Shown: positions 1 through 8,215 of the stretch, in pieces | Layout: the number at the start of each line of letters is the position of its first letter | How positions within the stretch are numbered: position 1 is the first letter of the stretch | From: Laceyella tengchongensis | Lineage (GTDB): Bacteria; Bacillota; Bacilli; Thermoactinomycetales; Thermoactinomycetaceae | Direction: 5' to 3' | NCBI RefSeq assembly: GCF_900182735.1 | Contig: NZ_FXTU01000002.1 | Coordinates: 558,001 to 622,000 of the forward strand | DNA length: 64,000 nucleotides | Made by a program: the position numbers and the translations under genes | The notes under the pieces: model-generated | Databases searched by the model: none | The model's input: only the letters and a program-made list of their open reading frames with translations | What the model was told of the DNA's origin: nothing

Positions 1-2
1 CC

Positions 3-1223
3 CGGATCGCACAATTGAGCGAAGAAGGGCATCACCGTGCGAAAACGGCGCAAAAAATATTGGCTAATCTGGATGCCTATCTATCCGCAACCCAATTGGG
101 AATCACATTGGCTTCACTCGGCTTGGGTTGGATTGGTGAGCCTTACTTGGCCCGTTTGCTCACTCCCGCGCTTGCATGGCTGGGAATGTCCAAACCGCTC
201 ATCCATGTGGTTTCCTTTGTGCTCGCCTTTTCCATCATCACTTTCCTACATATCGTCCTTGGGGAGATGGCACCGAAGTCATTGGCGATTCGCCGGGCAG
301 AAGCCACTGCCTTGTGGACGGCCAAGCCGTTGCACTGGTTTTTCGTCATTTTCAAACCGACCATCTGGCTCTTAAACGGTGCGGCCAACCTTATATTGAA
401 ATGGATTGGCGTAGAATTGGTGCCCGATCAGCAACAAGCTCACACAGAAGAAGAAATTCGGATGTTAGTGGAGCAAAGCCATAAAAGCGGAATAATCGAC
501 CAAACCGAGCTGTCCTTGTTTGACAATATTTTTGATTTCACCAACCGAATCGCCAGGGAAGTGATGGTTCCCCGTGTGAACATGGTTTGCCTGTATCGAG
601 ATCGCTCTTTGGAAGAAAACCTGGACATCATCCAGAAAAGCCCCTTCACCCGTTATCCCCTGTGTCACAAAGACAAAGACGACATCCTGGGTATTATTCA
701 CATTCGCGATGTGTACAACGATATCGTCAACCAGAAGGTGCCGGTGTTAACTGAGGTAGCGCGTCCACCCGTTTACGTCCCAGAAGGGATGGAAATCAAA
801 GATGTCTTGCGCACCCTGCAAAAACATCACACTGAACTCGCCATCATCATTGATGAATTCGGCGGAACGGCGGGTCTGATCACGATTGAAGATATTGTTG
901 AGGAGATTGTCGGGGAGATTCAAGACGAATTTGACAACGAACGGCCCTTTTTTCAACAAAAAGGGGACGAAACGTCGATTTCCGCCCAACTGTTGATCGA
1001 AGAAGTAAATGAACATTTTCACATCGCCATCGAAGATGAGGACAATGATACAATCGGCGGATGGTTTTTTTCCCAGTTGCAGGAAATACCCAAGACCGGC
1101 TCCGCGATTGAAGCCCACGGACACCGCTTTTCCGTGCAGGAAATGGAAGGCAGGCGCGTGACCCGCATCTTGGTCAAACCCCTACCGCCCGCAGCCGAAC
1201 CAACCGCGTCGCCGGAAGACTAG
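3..1223 (+). CDS. CNNM/CorC-type CBS-domain membrane protein (5' truncated)
   Basis: Member of the HlyC/CorC (CNNM) family of polytopic membrane proteins, tied to divalent-cation (Mg/Co) transport. The reading frame is open from base 3 with family-typical residues before the first possible TTG at 15, so the true start lies upstream of the window. Order: remainder of the DUF21 membrane domain with hydrophobic segments to about residue 130, a CBS pair (around REVMVPRVNMVCL and TAGLITIEDIVEEIVGEI), then the C-terminal CorC/HlyC domain. The stop overlaps the convergent subtilase gene by 4 bp. Family is certain; transported ion is not. Confidence 0.9.
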   Translation, partial: RIAQLSEEGHHRAKTAQKILANLDAYLSATQLGITLASLGLGWIGEPYLARLLTPALAWLGMSKPLIHVVSFVLAFSIITFLHIVLGEMAPKSLAIRRAEATALWTAKPLHWFFVIFKPTIWLLNGAANLILKWIGVELVPDQQQAHTEEEIRMLVEQSHKSGIIDQTELSLFDNIFDFTNRIAREVMVPRVNMVCLYRDRSLEENLDIIQKSPFTRYPLCHKDKDDILGIIHIRDVYNDIVNQKVPVLTEVARPPVYVPEGMEIKDVLRTLQKHHTELAIIIDEFGGTAGLITIEDIVEEIVGEIQDEFDNERPFFQQKGDETSISAQLLIEEVNEHFHIAIEDEDNDTIGGWFFSQLQEIPKTGSAIEAHGHRFSVQEMEGRRVTRILVKPLPPAAEPTASPED

Positions 1224-2266
1224 ATTTGTGCCAATCCTCTGCCGGTATAAGGGTCCACGCCGCGCGGAGGCAAATCGATCGCTCGGGCATACAGCAAATT
1301 TTTGAGCGCCGTCGCTGGCACGCGCGGATACGCCGCCCGATACACCGCCAGTACACCAGTCACATGAGCTGCTGCCATGGAAGTGCCACTCAGTACGGCA
1401 TACCGTTGGTTGGCGTACGTGCTTAAAATCTGCGAACCCGGCGCGGCGATATCCACCTTGCCCGTGGCTGAATAAGAGGCTCTCCGATTGGCTCTCGTCA
1501 ACGCCGCAACCGAGATCACAGGCGGGATGCGGGCAGGAATCTCGACCGTGTCCCCGCTGCCAGATGGGTTGCCTGCGTTGCCAGCGGCAGCTACGACTAA
1601 AATGTCGCGGTTGGTCGCCGCTTGAATTACTTGCGTCAATGCGGGCGGAATGATCATGCCACCGCTGATGCTGATATTGAGAATGTGCATGCCATTGTCA
1701 ATCGCCCATTCAATCCCCTTGATCAGATTGTTAATCGTGCCGCTTCCGTTGCGATCCAACACTTTCACCGCATACAGGGATACCTTTGGCGCGATGCCCA
1801 CCACACCAAATTGATTGTTCAGCGCGCCGATCACCCCAGCGATATGCGTGCCATGCCCATTGTCATCCTGCGGATAGCGATTGGGTTCGACAATATTGAT
1901 CCCCCCTTTGATATTGCCCGCCAAATCGGGGTGCAACAAGTCGATCCCGGTATCCAATATCGCCACCCGCACCCCTTCCCCCTGATTGGGGCGTCCATTT
2001 CCGATGACACGGGTGATGTTCCAAGGGGAGATCTGGCGGGATGCCGCACGCCGTTGGTTGGATATCCGCGCTTTCGCCAACACCCGTTCTACCTTGAAAT
2101 ATGGCAGGGTCAGGCTCGTTTGCGCCACCAAGGGCCGGGGGCGTCGCGTTTTTTTGGAGGAGGAAGCGTTCAGCCTCTCTTGGCAGCTGACCGTTTCCAT
2201 CGCGTCTTCCGCTGGCTCAGCCGTCAAATCGGCGAGGTCCACTCTCTGCCAATAATTCGCTAACAT
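1220..2266 (-). CDS. Subtilisin-like serine protease (S8), apparently without signal peptide
   Basis: 348-residue subtilase. The catalytic triad is visible: Asp105 in VAILDTGID, His138 in NGHGTHIAG and Ser296 in SGTSMAAAH, with oxyanion Asn230 in AAAGNAGN. The N-terminal ~80 residues are polar, with no hydrophobic signal segment, so the enzyme looks intracellular or leaderless, as known for intracellular subtilases; this is inference. ATG at 2266 follows an SD (AAAGGGGTGAT) that lies wholly inside a 13-bp perfect inverted repeat, suggesting translational control. It lies 75 bp downstream of an RHH gene and an SPFH gene on the same strand. Confidence 0.9.
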   Translation of the reverse strand: MLANYWQRVDLADLTAEPAEDAMETVSCQERLNASSSKKTRRPRPLVAQTSLTLPYFKVERVLAKARISNQRRAASRQISPWNITRVIGNGRPNQGEGVRVAILDTGIDLLHPDLAGNIKGGINIVEPNRYPQDDNGHGTHIAGVIGALNNQFGVVGIAPKVSLYAVKVLDRNGSGTINNLIKGIEWAIDNGMHILNISISGGMIIPPALTQVIQAATNRDILVVAAAGNAGNPSGSGDTVEIPARIPPVISVAALTRANRRASYSATGKVDIAAPGSQILSTYANQRYAVLSGTSMAAAHVTGVLAVYRAAYPRVPATALKNLLYARAIDLPPRGVDPYTGRGLAQI

Positions 2267-2269
2267 AAT

Positions 2270-2306
2270 ATCACCCCTTTATCCTAGTTATGAATAAAGG
2301 GGTGAT
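2270..2306 (-). promoter_or_regulatory. Perfect inverted repeat sequestering the subtilase ribosome-binding site
   Basis: ATCACCCCTTTAT (2270-2282) and ATAAAGGGGTGAT (2294-2306) are perfect reverse complements with an 11-nt loop. In the minus-strand mRNA the 3' arm is the SD, ending 3 nt before the ATG at 2266. No U-tract follows, which argues against a terminator. An RNA-thermometer-like or ligand/protein-gated translational switch is inference. Confidence 0.7.
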
Positions 2307-2341
2307 TTTGCTTGGATTCTACTCCAAAGAACCGTTGATTT

Positions 2342-2527
2342 TCAGTTTTCATCCTGCCCATTTTCCGTCCGCTTTTTAGGCGCCCTACCTGCTTTACGCA
2401 CTGCTTCCTTCAGCAAAAACTCAATTTGCCCGTTGACACTACGGAATTCATCGGCTGCCCATTTCTCAAGTGAGCCATAGAGTTGCTGATCGATCCGAAG
2501 GAGAAAGCGTTTTTTGCTTGCACTCAT
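2342..2527 (-). CDS. Small ribbon-helix-helix (Arc-like) protein
   Basis: 61 residues. The segment KRFLLRIDQQLYGSLEKWA followed by SVNGQIEFLLKEAVRK is the strand-helix-helix pattern of Arc/MetJ-type DNA-binding proteins; the C-terminus is basic and polar. ATG overlaps the stop of the SPFH gene by 4 bp (2524-2527), so the two are translationally coupled. Likely a small regulator or partner of the SPFH protein; the target is unknown. No toxin gene is adjacent, so a toxin-antitoxin role is not supported. Confidence 0.75.
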   Translation of the reverse strand: MSASKKRFLLRIDQQLYGSLEKWAADEFRSVNGQIEFLLKEAVRKAGRAPKKRTENGQDEN

Positions 2528-3381
2528 GAATACAGCGAACCGGTGTTGATCACCGGAGTCGTTTCTCCTTCAGAAACCAAAGCCACCAACAGGTTATTGA
2601 CCATTGCCGCTTTTCTCTCTTCGTCCAACTCCACTACTCCTTGCTGTTCCAACTCTTGCAAAGCCATCTTAACCATACCCATCGCCCCTTCGACAATTTG
2701 CTTGCGGGCGGCGACTACCGCTTGCGCTTGCTGGCGCCGCAACATCGCCTGAGCGATCTCTGGCGCATACGCCAAGTGGCTGATTCGAGCTTCCAACACT
2801 TCCACACCAGCAATTTCCAAGCGTTCTTGCAATTCCTCGCGCAATGTTTCTACTACGTCTTCCGGCGCCCCCCGCAATGATGGATTGCCTTCTTCATGAC
2901 TGTCATAAGGATACCGGCTAGCCAGCGTCCGAATCGCCGTTTCACTCTGCACATCGACAAACACGCTGAAGTTCTCCACATCAAACACAGCTTTGGCCGT
3001 ATCCACTACACGCCACACGATCACGGCGCCGATGACAATCGGATTCCCATCCGCATCGTTCACTTTAATCTTGTCGCTGTGGAAATTGCGCACCCGCAGA
3101 GAAAGCTTTTTGCGGCCCACCAGCGGATTAGTCCAGTAAAACCCATCATTTCGAATCGTCCCCACATAACGGCCGAAAAACGTTAACACATGGGCTTCAT
3201 TCGGCTGGATTAAACCAAACCCGTTGGCGCAAATGAGCACCACTGCGATGCAGGTAATGCCCAGGGCCAAATTTTCCATCCCAAAGATCAAAATGAGGCC
3301 TGCCCCCAATAAAATTAATTCAATGAGCAGAAAGAGAAATCCGTTCATTTGGAACGCTTTTTTTTCTCTGATATTATTCAC
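2524..3381 (-). CDS. SPFH/band 7 (stomatin-like) membrane protein
   Basis: 285 residues. Two N-terminal hydrophobic segments (about residues 10-35 and 37-58) are followed by an SPFH/band 7 domain (around GLIQPNEAHVLTFFGRYVGT to residue ~200) and a helical, Glu/Gln-rich C-terminus (AQAMLRRQQAQAVVAARKQI) typical of scaffold oligomers. Such proteins organise membrane microdomains and often work with proteases. Here the RHH gene overlaps it and a subtilase follows, which makes a functional link plausible but unproven. Confidence 0.88.
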   Translation of the reverse strand: MNNIREKKAFQMNGFLFLLIELILLGAGLILIFGMENLALGITCIAVVLICANGFGLIQPNEAHVLTFFGRYVGTIRNDGFYWTNPLVGRKKLSLRVRNFHSDKIKVNDADGNPIVIGAVIVWRVVDTAKAVFDVENFSVFVDVQSETAIRTLASRYPYDSHEEGNPSLRGAPEDVVETLREELQERLEIAGVEVLEARISHLAYAPEIAQAMLRRQQAQAVVAARKQIVEGAMGMVKMALQELEQQGVVELDEERKAAMVNNLLVALVSEGETTPVINTGSLYS

Positions 3382-3494
3382 GCGTCAACAACTCCTTTTT
3401 TTCAGAAATTTAATATTGTTATATTCATATGATATCACATTGATAACAAAAAGACATCCCCCCAAATTGATTTTTGGCAAGGATGCTTTTTGTT

Positions 3495-4145
3495 TCACAC
3501 CGGGGCGTGGACCGTTCCGGATTCCCCAGCCACTGATTGGATAGCCAATTTGGCTAATTCGTCATGTCCTACTTGATTGGGATGCACTTCATCGAAAAAA
3601 TAATCGTGCCGATGCAAGAAGACATCGTAGGGGTTGAAAAATTGACAACCCACTTCCTCACAAATTTTGGCATAGGAGCGGTTCATCATCTGCACAATCG
3701 CCGCGCTGGTTTGAAATCCCCATTCATAGGCGGGAGGAGGCAGATAAAATCCCATCAAGCTAATTCTCGATGCCGGGTTATTCATGGCGATGATGGATAA
3801 GATGGATTTCACGCGATGGATGATTTGCCTCGATGTATTCAACAAATCTCGTAACCCGAAATGACCGCGCTCATATAGCTCGATAAAGTCACACCCGCCG
3901 GTGGTTACCGAAATATGGGTCATTTTAGGAAATAGCTTGTGCATGCCGGGGCTGTTAACCAAACTCAACAATTCCTCCGACGTCATTCCCGATACACCCC
4001 AATTTCGCATATGGCACCGATCTGAATGCTTGATATGCTGGAAGAATTGGGACACGAAACTCTTAGTTGGGCTTTCCGCCCCAATTCCTTCCGTTAATGA
4101 ATCTCCCAATGCCAAGTAAGAAACAGGCTTAATACCTTCCCGCAT
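3495..4145 (-). CDS. SGNH/GDSL-family hydrolase with altered block III
   Basis: 216 residues from ATG 4145, which has GGGGGGAG about 10 nt upstream; a longer frame to 4193 would run further into spoVAD and lacks such a site. Block I YLALGDSLTEG carries the nucleophile Ser, and block V DEVHPNQVGH carries the Asp-x-x-His pair. Block III, usually GxND, reads GGCD, so the oxyanion Asn is replaced by Cys. No signal peptide is seen. The gene overlaps the end of spoVAD by 17 bp and so is co-transcribed with it. A spore-associated esterase or lipase role is inference from that linkage. Confidence 0.82.
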   Translation of the reverse strand: MREGIKPVSYLALGDSLTEGIGAESPTKSFVSQFFQHIKHSDRCHMRNWGVSGMTSEELLSLVNSPGMHKLFPKMTHISVTTGGCDFIELYERGHFGLRDLLNTSRQIIHRVKSILSIIAMNNPASRISLMGFYLPPPAYEWGFQTSAAIVQMMNRSYAKICEEVGCQFFNPYDVFLHRHDYFFDEVHPNQVGHDELAKLAIQSVAGESGTVHAPV

Positions 4146-5172
4146 CTGTTTGTTCTCCCCCCTTTTCATTCTCGAACACCACCGCATGGGCAATGCATGG
4201 GATCGATTCCCCCTGCTGGTAAGAGATTGGACTTAAGAGCGCGCCTGTGGCCACCACCAGTATCCGCTGGTATTTGCCGACACACATTTCATGTAGCAAA
4301 TGCCCATAAGTGACAACCGCGCTGCTGGCACACCCGCTTCCGCCGGCAAAAGTGTCCTGTTCCGAGGTATAGATCATCAATCCGCAATCTTGGAAACGCT
4401 CCCCCATAACATAGCCGGCTTTCTCCAGCAGTTCGCGGGCGATGGGCAAACCGACGGAGGCTAGATCTCCAGTGACGATCAGGTCATAATCTTTGGGTGA
4501 GCGTCCCGTGTCCTGAAAATGCTTTTGGATCGTGTCCGCCGCCGCAGGGGCCATGGCCGATCCCATATCAAACGGATCTTTAATCCCCATATCCTGCACA
4601 CTGCCGATCGTGGCATGGGTGATCCGCGGGCCTTGGTGAACCAAGCCCACCACACAAGCTCCCGCACCCGTCACTGTCCACTGCGCCGTATCAGGCTTTT
4701 GCCCCCCGTATTCTGTGGGATATCGATATTGTTTCTCGGCGGTGCAATTGTGGCTGCTGACCGCCGCTACCGCATACTTAGCAAAACCTGCATCCACCAA
4801 TGCCGCCGCTAATGTCAGGGACAACATAGAAGTAGAGCAGGCGCCGTACACTCCCATAAACGGTATTTGGTTCGTCTTGGCCGTAAAGGAGGAGGAGATG
4901 TTTTGATTCAACAAATCCCCAGCCAAGAACACATCGATTTCTCGCTCTGTAAGCCCGGCTTTATGTATGGCGATGGTCACCGCATCTTCCATCATGGTGC
5001 GCTCCGCTTTTTCCCACGTGTCCTGCCCCGCGTACAAATCGGGGTAAATCCGGTCGTAACTATCTTTGAGCTTCCCTTCCCCTTCCATAGGGCCCACCGT
5101 GGCCGCACTGGACAAGACATGAACATGATTTGCGAATTTCCAAGTGCATTGCCCGATTTTGTTACTCGCCAT
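4129..5172 (-). CDS. spoVAD: Stage V sporulation protein AD (SpoVAD)
   Basis: 347 residues with a thiolase/ketosynthase-like fold; matches SpoVAD throughout (GVYGACSTSMLSLTLAAAL, DPFDMGSAMAPAAADTI, GGSGCASSAVVTYG). SpoVAD belongs to the SpoVA channel that moves Ca-dipicolinate into spores and binds dipicolinate. ATG 5172 follows GGGGAAGAG. spoVAD normally sits between spoVAC and spoVAE; here neither is adjacent, and a GDSL hydrolase overlaps its 3' end. It may be an extra copy, or the locus may be rearranged; the rest of the genome would decide. Confidence 0.93.
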   Translation of the reverse strand: MASNKIGQCTWKFANHVHVLSSAATVGPMEGEGKLKDSYDRIYPDLYAGQDTWEKAERTMMEDAVTIAIHKAGLTEREIDVFLAGDLLNQNISSSFTAKTNQIPFMGVYGACSTSMLSLTLAAALVDAGFAKYAVAAVSSHNCTAEKQYRYPTEYGGQKPDTAQWTVTGAGACVVGLVHQGPRITHATIGSVQDMGIKDPFDMGSAMAPAAADTIQKHFQDTGRSPKDYDLIVTGDLASVGLPIARELLEKAGYVMGERFQDCGLMIYTSEQDTFAGGSGCASSAVVTYGHLLHEMCVGKYQRILVVATGALLSPISYQQGESIPCIAHAVVFENEKGGEQTDAGRY

Positions 5173-5221
5173 GGTTCTCTTCCCCTTATTTGGTAATCAA
5201 GTCGAATGTCATGCGGGTCAT

Positions 5222-5311
5222 TCAAAAGATCAAGGCGATCCCCGTCCCCATCACCTTTATCGCAAACGCGCTGGCTAAGAACGCATTTCCTTTGAGGCCA
5301 TCGTTTCCCAT
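5222..5311 (-). CDS. Possible 29-residue hydrophobic mini-protein upstream of spoVAD
   Basis: An ATG at 5311 follows GAGGACGAGGGA and opens a 29-codon frame ending 49 bp before spoVAD. The product has a polar start (MGNDGLKGN) and then a hydrophobic stretch (AFLASAFAIKVMGTGIALIF). The ribosome-binding site and position favour a real leader or small membrane peptide, but the frame is short and I recognise no family. Confidence 0.3.
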   Translation of the reverse strand: MGNDGLKGNAFLASAFAIKVMGTGIALIF

Positions 5312-5360
5312 TCCCTCGTCCTCTTTTTTATCGTGCAGTTTTCCATTTGTCTTTATGCAC

Positions 5361-5394
5361 AAAAAAAGGACACCCTGTCTAGAGTGTCCCTTTG
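5361..5394 (-). terminator. Rho-independent terminator of the cupin gene
   Basis: GGACAC (5368-5373) and GTGTCC (5384-5389) form a hairpin followed on the minus strand by seven U. It separates the cupin gene from spoVAD, so spoVAD has its own promoter. Confidence 0.8.
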
Positions 5395-5397
5395 TTT

Positions 5398-5760
5398 TTA
5401 TGCGGTTGTTTCCGCTTGTGAAAAATGGTGCGCGCTATCCACTTTTTTGGCTGAACACACCAGCAGATTGCATCCTTCCTCTGTTTCCAGCGTTTGGGTG
5501 TGATTGAACGGGGTGAAAAAATAATCGCCTTCATTCAATTCAAACTGGCCGATTTTCACCCGTCCATTGACCACGTAGATTTGTTCGCCCCCGTGATGTC
5601 CATGCATGGGGAAACGGCTCCCCGGCTCCATTTTTAGCACCAAGCTGTATTCGTCCGCCTCTTTGCGCAAGTACGACATTGAAACGCCAGAGCCAACTTG
5701 AATATAATCGCGTTCATTGCGCCGGATTAAGTAGATTCTGTTCACTTGAAAAACCCCCAA
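5398..5760 (-). CDS. Cupin-domain protein
   Basis: About 115-120 residues with a single conserved cupin barrel: GSRFPMHGHHGGEQIYVVNG carries the metal-binding His/Glu cluster (HGHH, E) and a later FNHTQTL the last His. Start is TTG at 5760 or, perhaps better, GTG at 5745 with GGGGG upstream. Small cupins bind metals and serve as sensors, isomerases or dioxygenases; the sequence does not say which. It ends at its own terminator and stands alone. Confidence 0.75.
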   Translation of the reverse strand: MGVFQVNRIYLIRRNERDYIQVGSGVSMSYLRKEADEYSLVLKMEPGSRFPMHGHHGGEQIYVVNGRVKIGQFELNEGDYFFTPFNHTQTLETEEGCNLLVCSAKKVDSAHHFSQAETTA

Positions 5761-5925
5761 CTTTCCTTTTTTGCTCCTCTAGTTCTTTACAACCATCAAG
5801 CTGGGTTGGCCGCCGTTCACAAGCGTCTTCCTGCTGGTTCGCGCTTGCGAACCGCAACGTTCCATCTTTACCCAATCTAATAACCCTTTTCTGCACTGTT
5901 CAAACCATTTATGTCACTAAAAACG

Positions 5926-5955
5926 AAAAAAGGCCACCAGCCGGAGCCGGTAGCC
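5926..5955 (-). terminator. Terminator of the CBS-domain gene
   Basis: GGCCACCAGC (5932-5941) pairs with GCCGGTAGCC (5946-5955), with G-U pairs, and is followed on the minus strand by six U. Confidence 0.75.
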
Positions 5956-5960
5956 TGCTA

Positions 5961-6410
5961 TCATGATTGGAGATCATTTGATGCATGCGGGTTATGCGTC
6001 TCCGAAATCTCGCTGAGAGCCTGGCTCGCTTCATCCTGGTAGGGTTGGTTGACGGCCAGGTCACCCAGAGAAACGACGCCGACCACCTGATTGTTTTCAA
6101 CAACCGGAAGACGACGCACTTGTGCTTCCGCCATGATCCGGGACGCCTCATCCACTGTCATATCCGGTGTGCCGCTGACAATGTGGGTGGACATGATGTC
6201 TCTGACCGAACGAGAGTTGGGCATTTTGTTGGCGATTCCGCGTGTCACCAAGTCTCTGTCAGTCACAATGCCCAGCAACCGGCCGTTTTCCACGACAGGA
6301 ACCATGCCGATGTTCTGTTCCCTCATCTTGCTAGCAACACTGTAGACGTTTTCTTGCGGATTGACCGCCGTCACATTGGTGGACATGATATCGCGCAATT
6401 TGTGCATCAT
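5961..6410 (-). CDS. Tandem CBS-domain protein
   Basis: 149 residues: two CBS domains in tandem (LRDIMSTNVTAVNPQENVY to GIVTDRDLV, then VRDIMSTHIVSGTPDMTV to GVVSLGDLA), the usual adenosine-nucleotide-binding Bateman module with no effector domain. A short acidic tail follows. ATG follows GGGAGGGGATCC. Similar stand-alone CBS proteins in Bacillales are stress- or redox-associated, but no specific role can be read here. Monocistronic, with its own terminator. Confidence 0.88.
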   Translation of the reverse strand: MMHKLRDIMSTNVTAVNPQENVYSVASKMREQNIGMVPVVENGRLLGIVTDRDLVTRGIANKMPNSRSVRDIMSTHIVSGTPDMTVDEASRIMAEAQVRRLPVVENNQVVGVVSLGDLAVNQPYQDEASQALSEISETHNPHASNDLQS

Positions 6411-6468
6411 GGATCCCCTCCCTGCCCTTTATCATTGCCCGATTCTCTTTAGCCATACTTGGCATCTT

Positions 6469-7632
6469 TTAACGCCCGAGGCGCTCCGCGATCAAGCGGA
6501 CAAACAGCTCCGTGCCCACTTTCAAGGCTTCTTCATCAATATCAAACCGGGGATGGTGATGCGGGGCGGTGATCCCTTTGTCGGGGTTTCCTGCTCCCAC
6601 AAAACAGAACGCTCCAGGAATCTGTTCCAAGTAATAGGCGAAATCTTCCCCGCCCATGATCGGCTTCATCTCTTGAACTGTTCCCACCTGGCGAGCGACT
6701 TCAATCAACTGCTGCGTCTCTTTTTCATGATTGATGAGCGGGGGATATCCCCAACCATACTGAAACCGATAATCGGCTCCAAACATGTGGCAGGTATGTC
6801 GAACCACTTCTTCCACGCGCTTGGCCAGTGCTTCGCGGACGCCTTTGTTGAAACTGCGCACCGTCCCCTTCATCCGGCACCGCTCGGCGATGACATTAAA
6901 CGCGTTCCCACCTTCAATCGCCCCGACGGAGATGACCCCCGAATCCAATGGGTCTACTTGCCGCGAAATGATGGTTTGTAAATGGGTGATCACGTGCGCG
7001 GCGATTACTACCGCATCCGTCGCTTCATGCGGCAAGCCGCCATGCCCGCCCTTGCCGATGATTTCCACTTCAAACGAATCAGCCGCCGCCATGAGCTCGC
7101 CGCTACAAAGGCTGATCGTTCCGACGGGGTGCGGCGTCCACAAGTGAATGCCGAAAATGGCATCCACTCCCTCCAACACCCCCGCTTCGATCATTTGCCT
7201 AGCACCGCCCGGCAACAGCTCCTCGGCATGCTGGAACAAAAACAATACATTCCCCGCCAATCTATCCCGCATTTCGGTCAACAAGCGGGCCGCTCCCATC
7301 AGCATCGTCATGTGCCCGTCATGCCCACAGGCATGCATCACCCCAGTCACTTGCGAGCGATAAGAGGCCGTTTTCTCGTCCTGGATGGGCAACGCATCCA
7401 TATCGGCTCTAAGCGCGATGGTGGGACCAGGCGCGGCACCCTGCAACAATCCGGTCACCCCATAACCGCCCCAACCCGTTTTTACTTCCAGTCCACACGA
7501 CTCCATGAAGTCGATCAACTTGCGCTGCGTCTGTTGTTCCTGAAACGAAAGCTCGGGATGCTGGTGAAAATCCCTACGCCACTCAACCATTTGCGGGAAC
7601 AGGTCAGCCACCCGCTTTTTTAATCCTTCCAT
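6469..7632 (-). CDS. M20 family amidohydrolase / peptidase
   Basis: 387 residues from ATG 7632, which follows GGAAGGGACGGGAAA. M20D signatures: DMDALPIQDE, MHACGHDGHMTMLMGAA, HAEELLPGGARQMIEAG and GGEDFAYYLEQIPGAF, giving the dinuclear metal ligands and catalytic Glu. This subgroup includes N-acyl-amino-acid, hippurate, indole-acetyl-amino-acid and N-acetyl-diaminopimelate deacylases; sequence alone does not pick the substrate. Cytoplasmic (no signal peptide). No biosynthetic partner is adjacent. Confidence 0.9.
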   Translation of the reverse strand: MEGLKKRVADLFPQMVEWRRDFHQHPELSFQEQQTQRKLIDFMESCGLEVKTGWGGYGVTGLLQGAAPGPTIALRADMDALPIQDEKTASYRSQVTGVMHACGHDGHMTMLMGAARLLTEMRDRLAGNVLFLFQHAEELLPGGARQMIEAGVLEGVDAIFGIHLWTPHPVGTISLCSGELMAAADSFEVEIIGKGGHGGLPHEATDAVVIAAHVITHLQTIISRQVDPLDSGVISVGAIEGGNAFNVIAERCRMKGTVRSFNKGVREALAKRVEEVVRHTCHMFGADYRFQYGWGYPPLINHEKETQQLIEVARQVGTVQEMKPIMGGEDFAYYLEQIPGAFCFVGAGNPDKGITAPHHHPRFDIDEEALKVGTELFVRLIAERLGR

Positions 7633-7817
7633 TTTCCCGTCCCTTCCTTCTCCATGGAAATGGTTGGTTCTACCTCTCGCCAATACGCTTATCCCACGCT
7701 TCTTTTCGCCAGTTGTCGGACTTCTGTCACGCGTGTTGCAGTTGCGCGATCTGGAAGTTCATACTATCATTAATAAGGACTTACTATGGTGCCAGTCAAA
7801 GGAGGCGCACATTTCCC

Positions 7818-8162
7818 ATGATATTTCAAGAGATCAAAACCAAAGGTATTCGAAAAGAGTTTCGTGAACTGGAAAAATTGATGAAACAACTTCAATTTAT
7901 CCGCTGGACCTGGGATTTTGAAAAAGTGACCTATGAAATAAAATACACAGTGGACGGCGTGGACTATTACTTGCGCCTGCGGGGAACAGTCGTCAACAAC
8001 TACATGTTGGAAAACCCCAAAGCGTTGGTAGAGTTGGATCATCCTTCGTTTGTTCGCCACTTTTTCCCACACGGTCTGGATCACAACGCAGAGGTCCCGG
8101 CCGCGTTGAAAGAAGAAGTGGACGTAAAATTGGCTGAATTGGAAAAAGCGCTTACGGCGTGA
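7818..8162 (+). CDS. yugN: YugN-like protein
   Basis: 114 residues from ATG 7818, preceded by AAAGGAGG. The pattern WDFEKVTYEIKY, VDYYLRLRG, a Pro/Ala/Val core and HFFPHGLDHN matches the YugN family (PF08868), small soluble proteins of unknown function widespread in Bacillales. An upstream extension to 7713 lacks a ribosome-binding site. It converges on the Asp23-family gene across an imperfect AAGAGGG/CCTCTT hairpin near 8186-8214. Confidence 0.75.
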   Translation: MIFQEIKTKGIRKEFRELEKLMKQLQFIRWTWDFEKVTYEIKYTVDGVDYYLRLRGTVVNNYMLENPKALVELDHPSFVRHFFPHGLDHNAEVPAALKEEVDVKLAELEKALTA

Positions 8163-8215
8163 CCTACCTTCCGTTCAGACGCACAAAAAGAGGGCGGAAC
8201 CCATTCCCCCTCTTC

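Noticed and set aside
1622..2263. 213-codon open frame on the plus strand
   Set aside because: Antisense to the subtilase with its intact triad.
2342..2527. Toxin-antitoxin antitoxin
   Set aside because: RHH fold alone is not enough; no toxin-like partner lies next to it.
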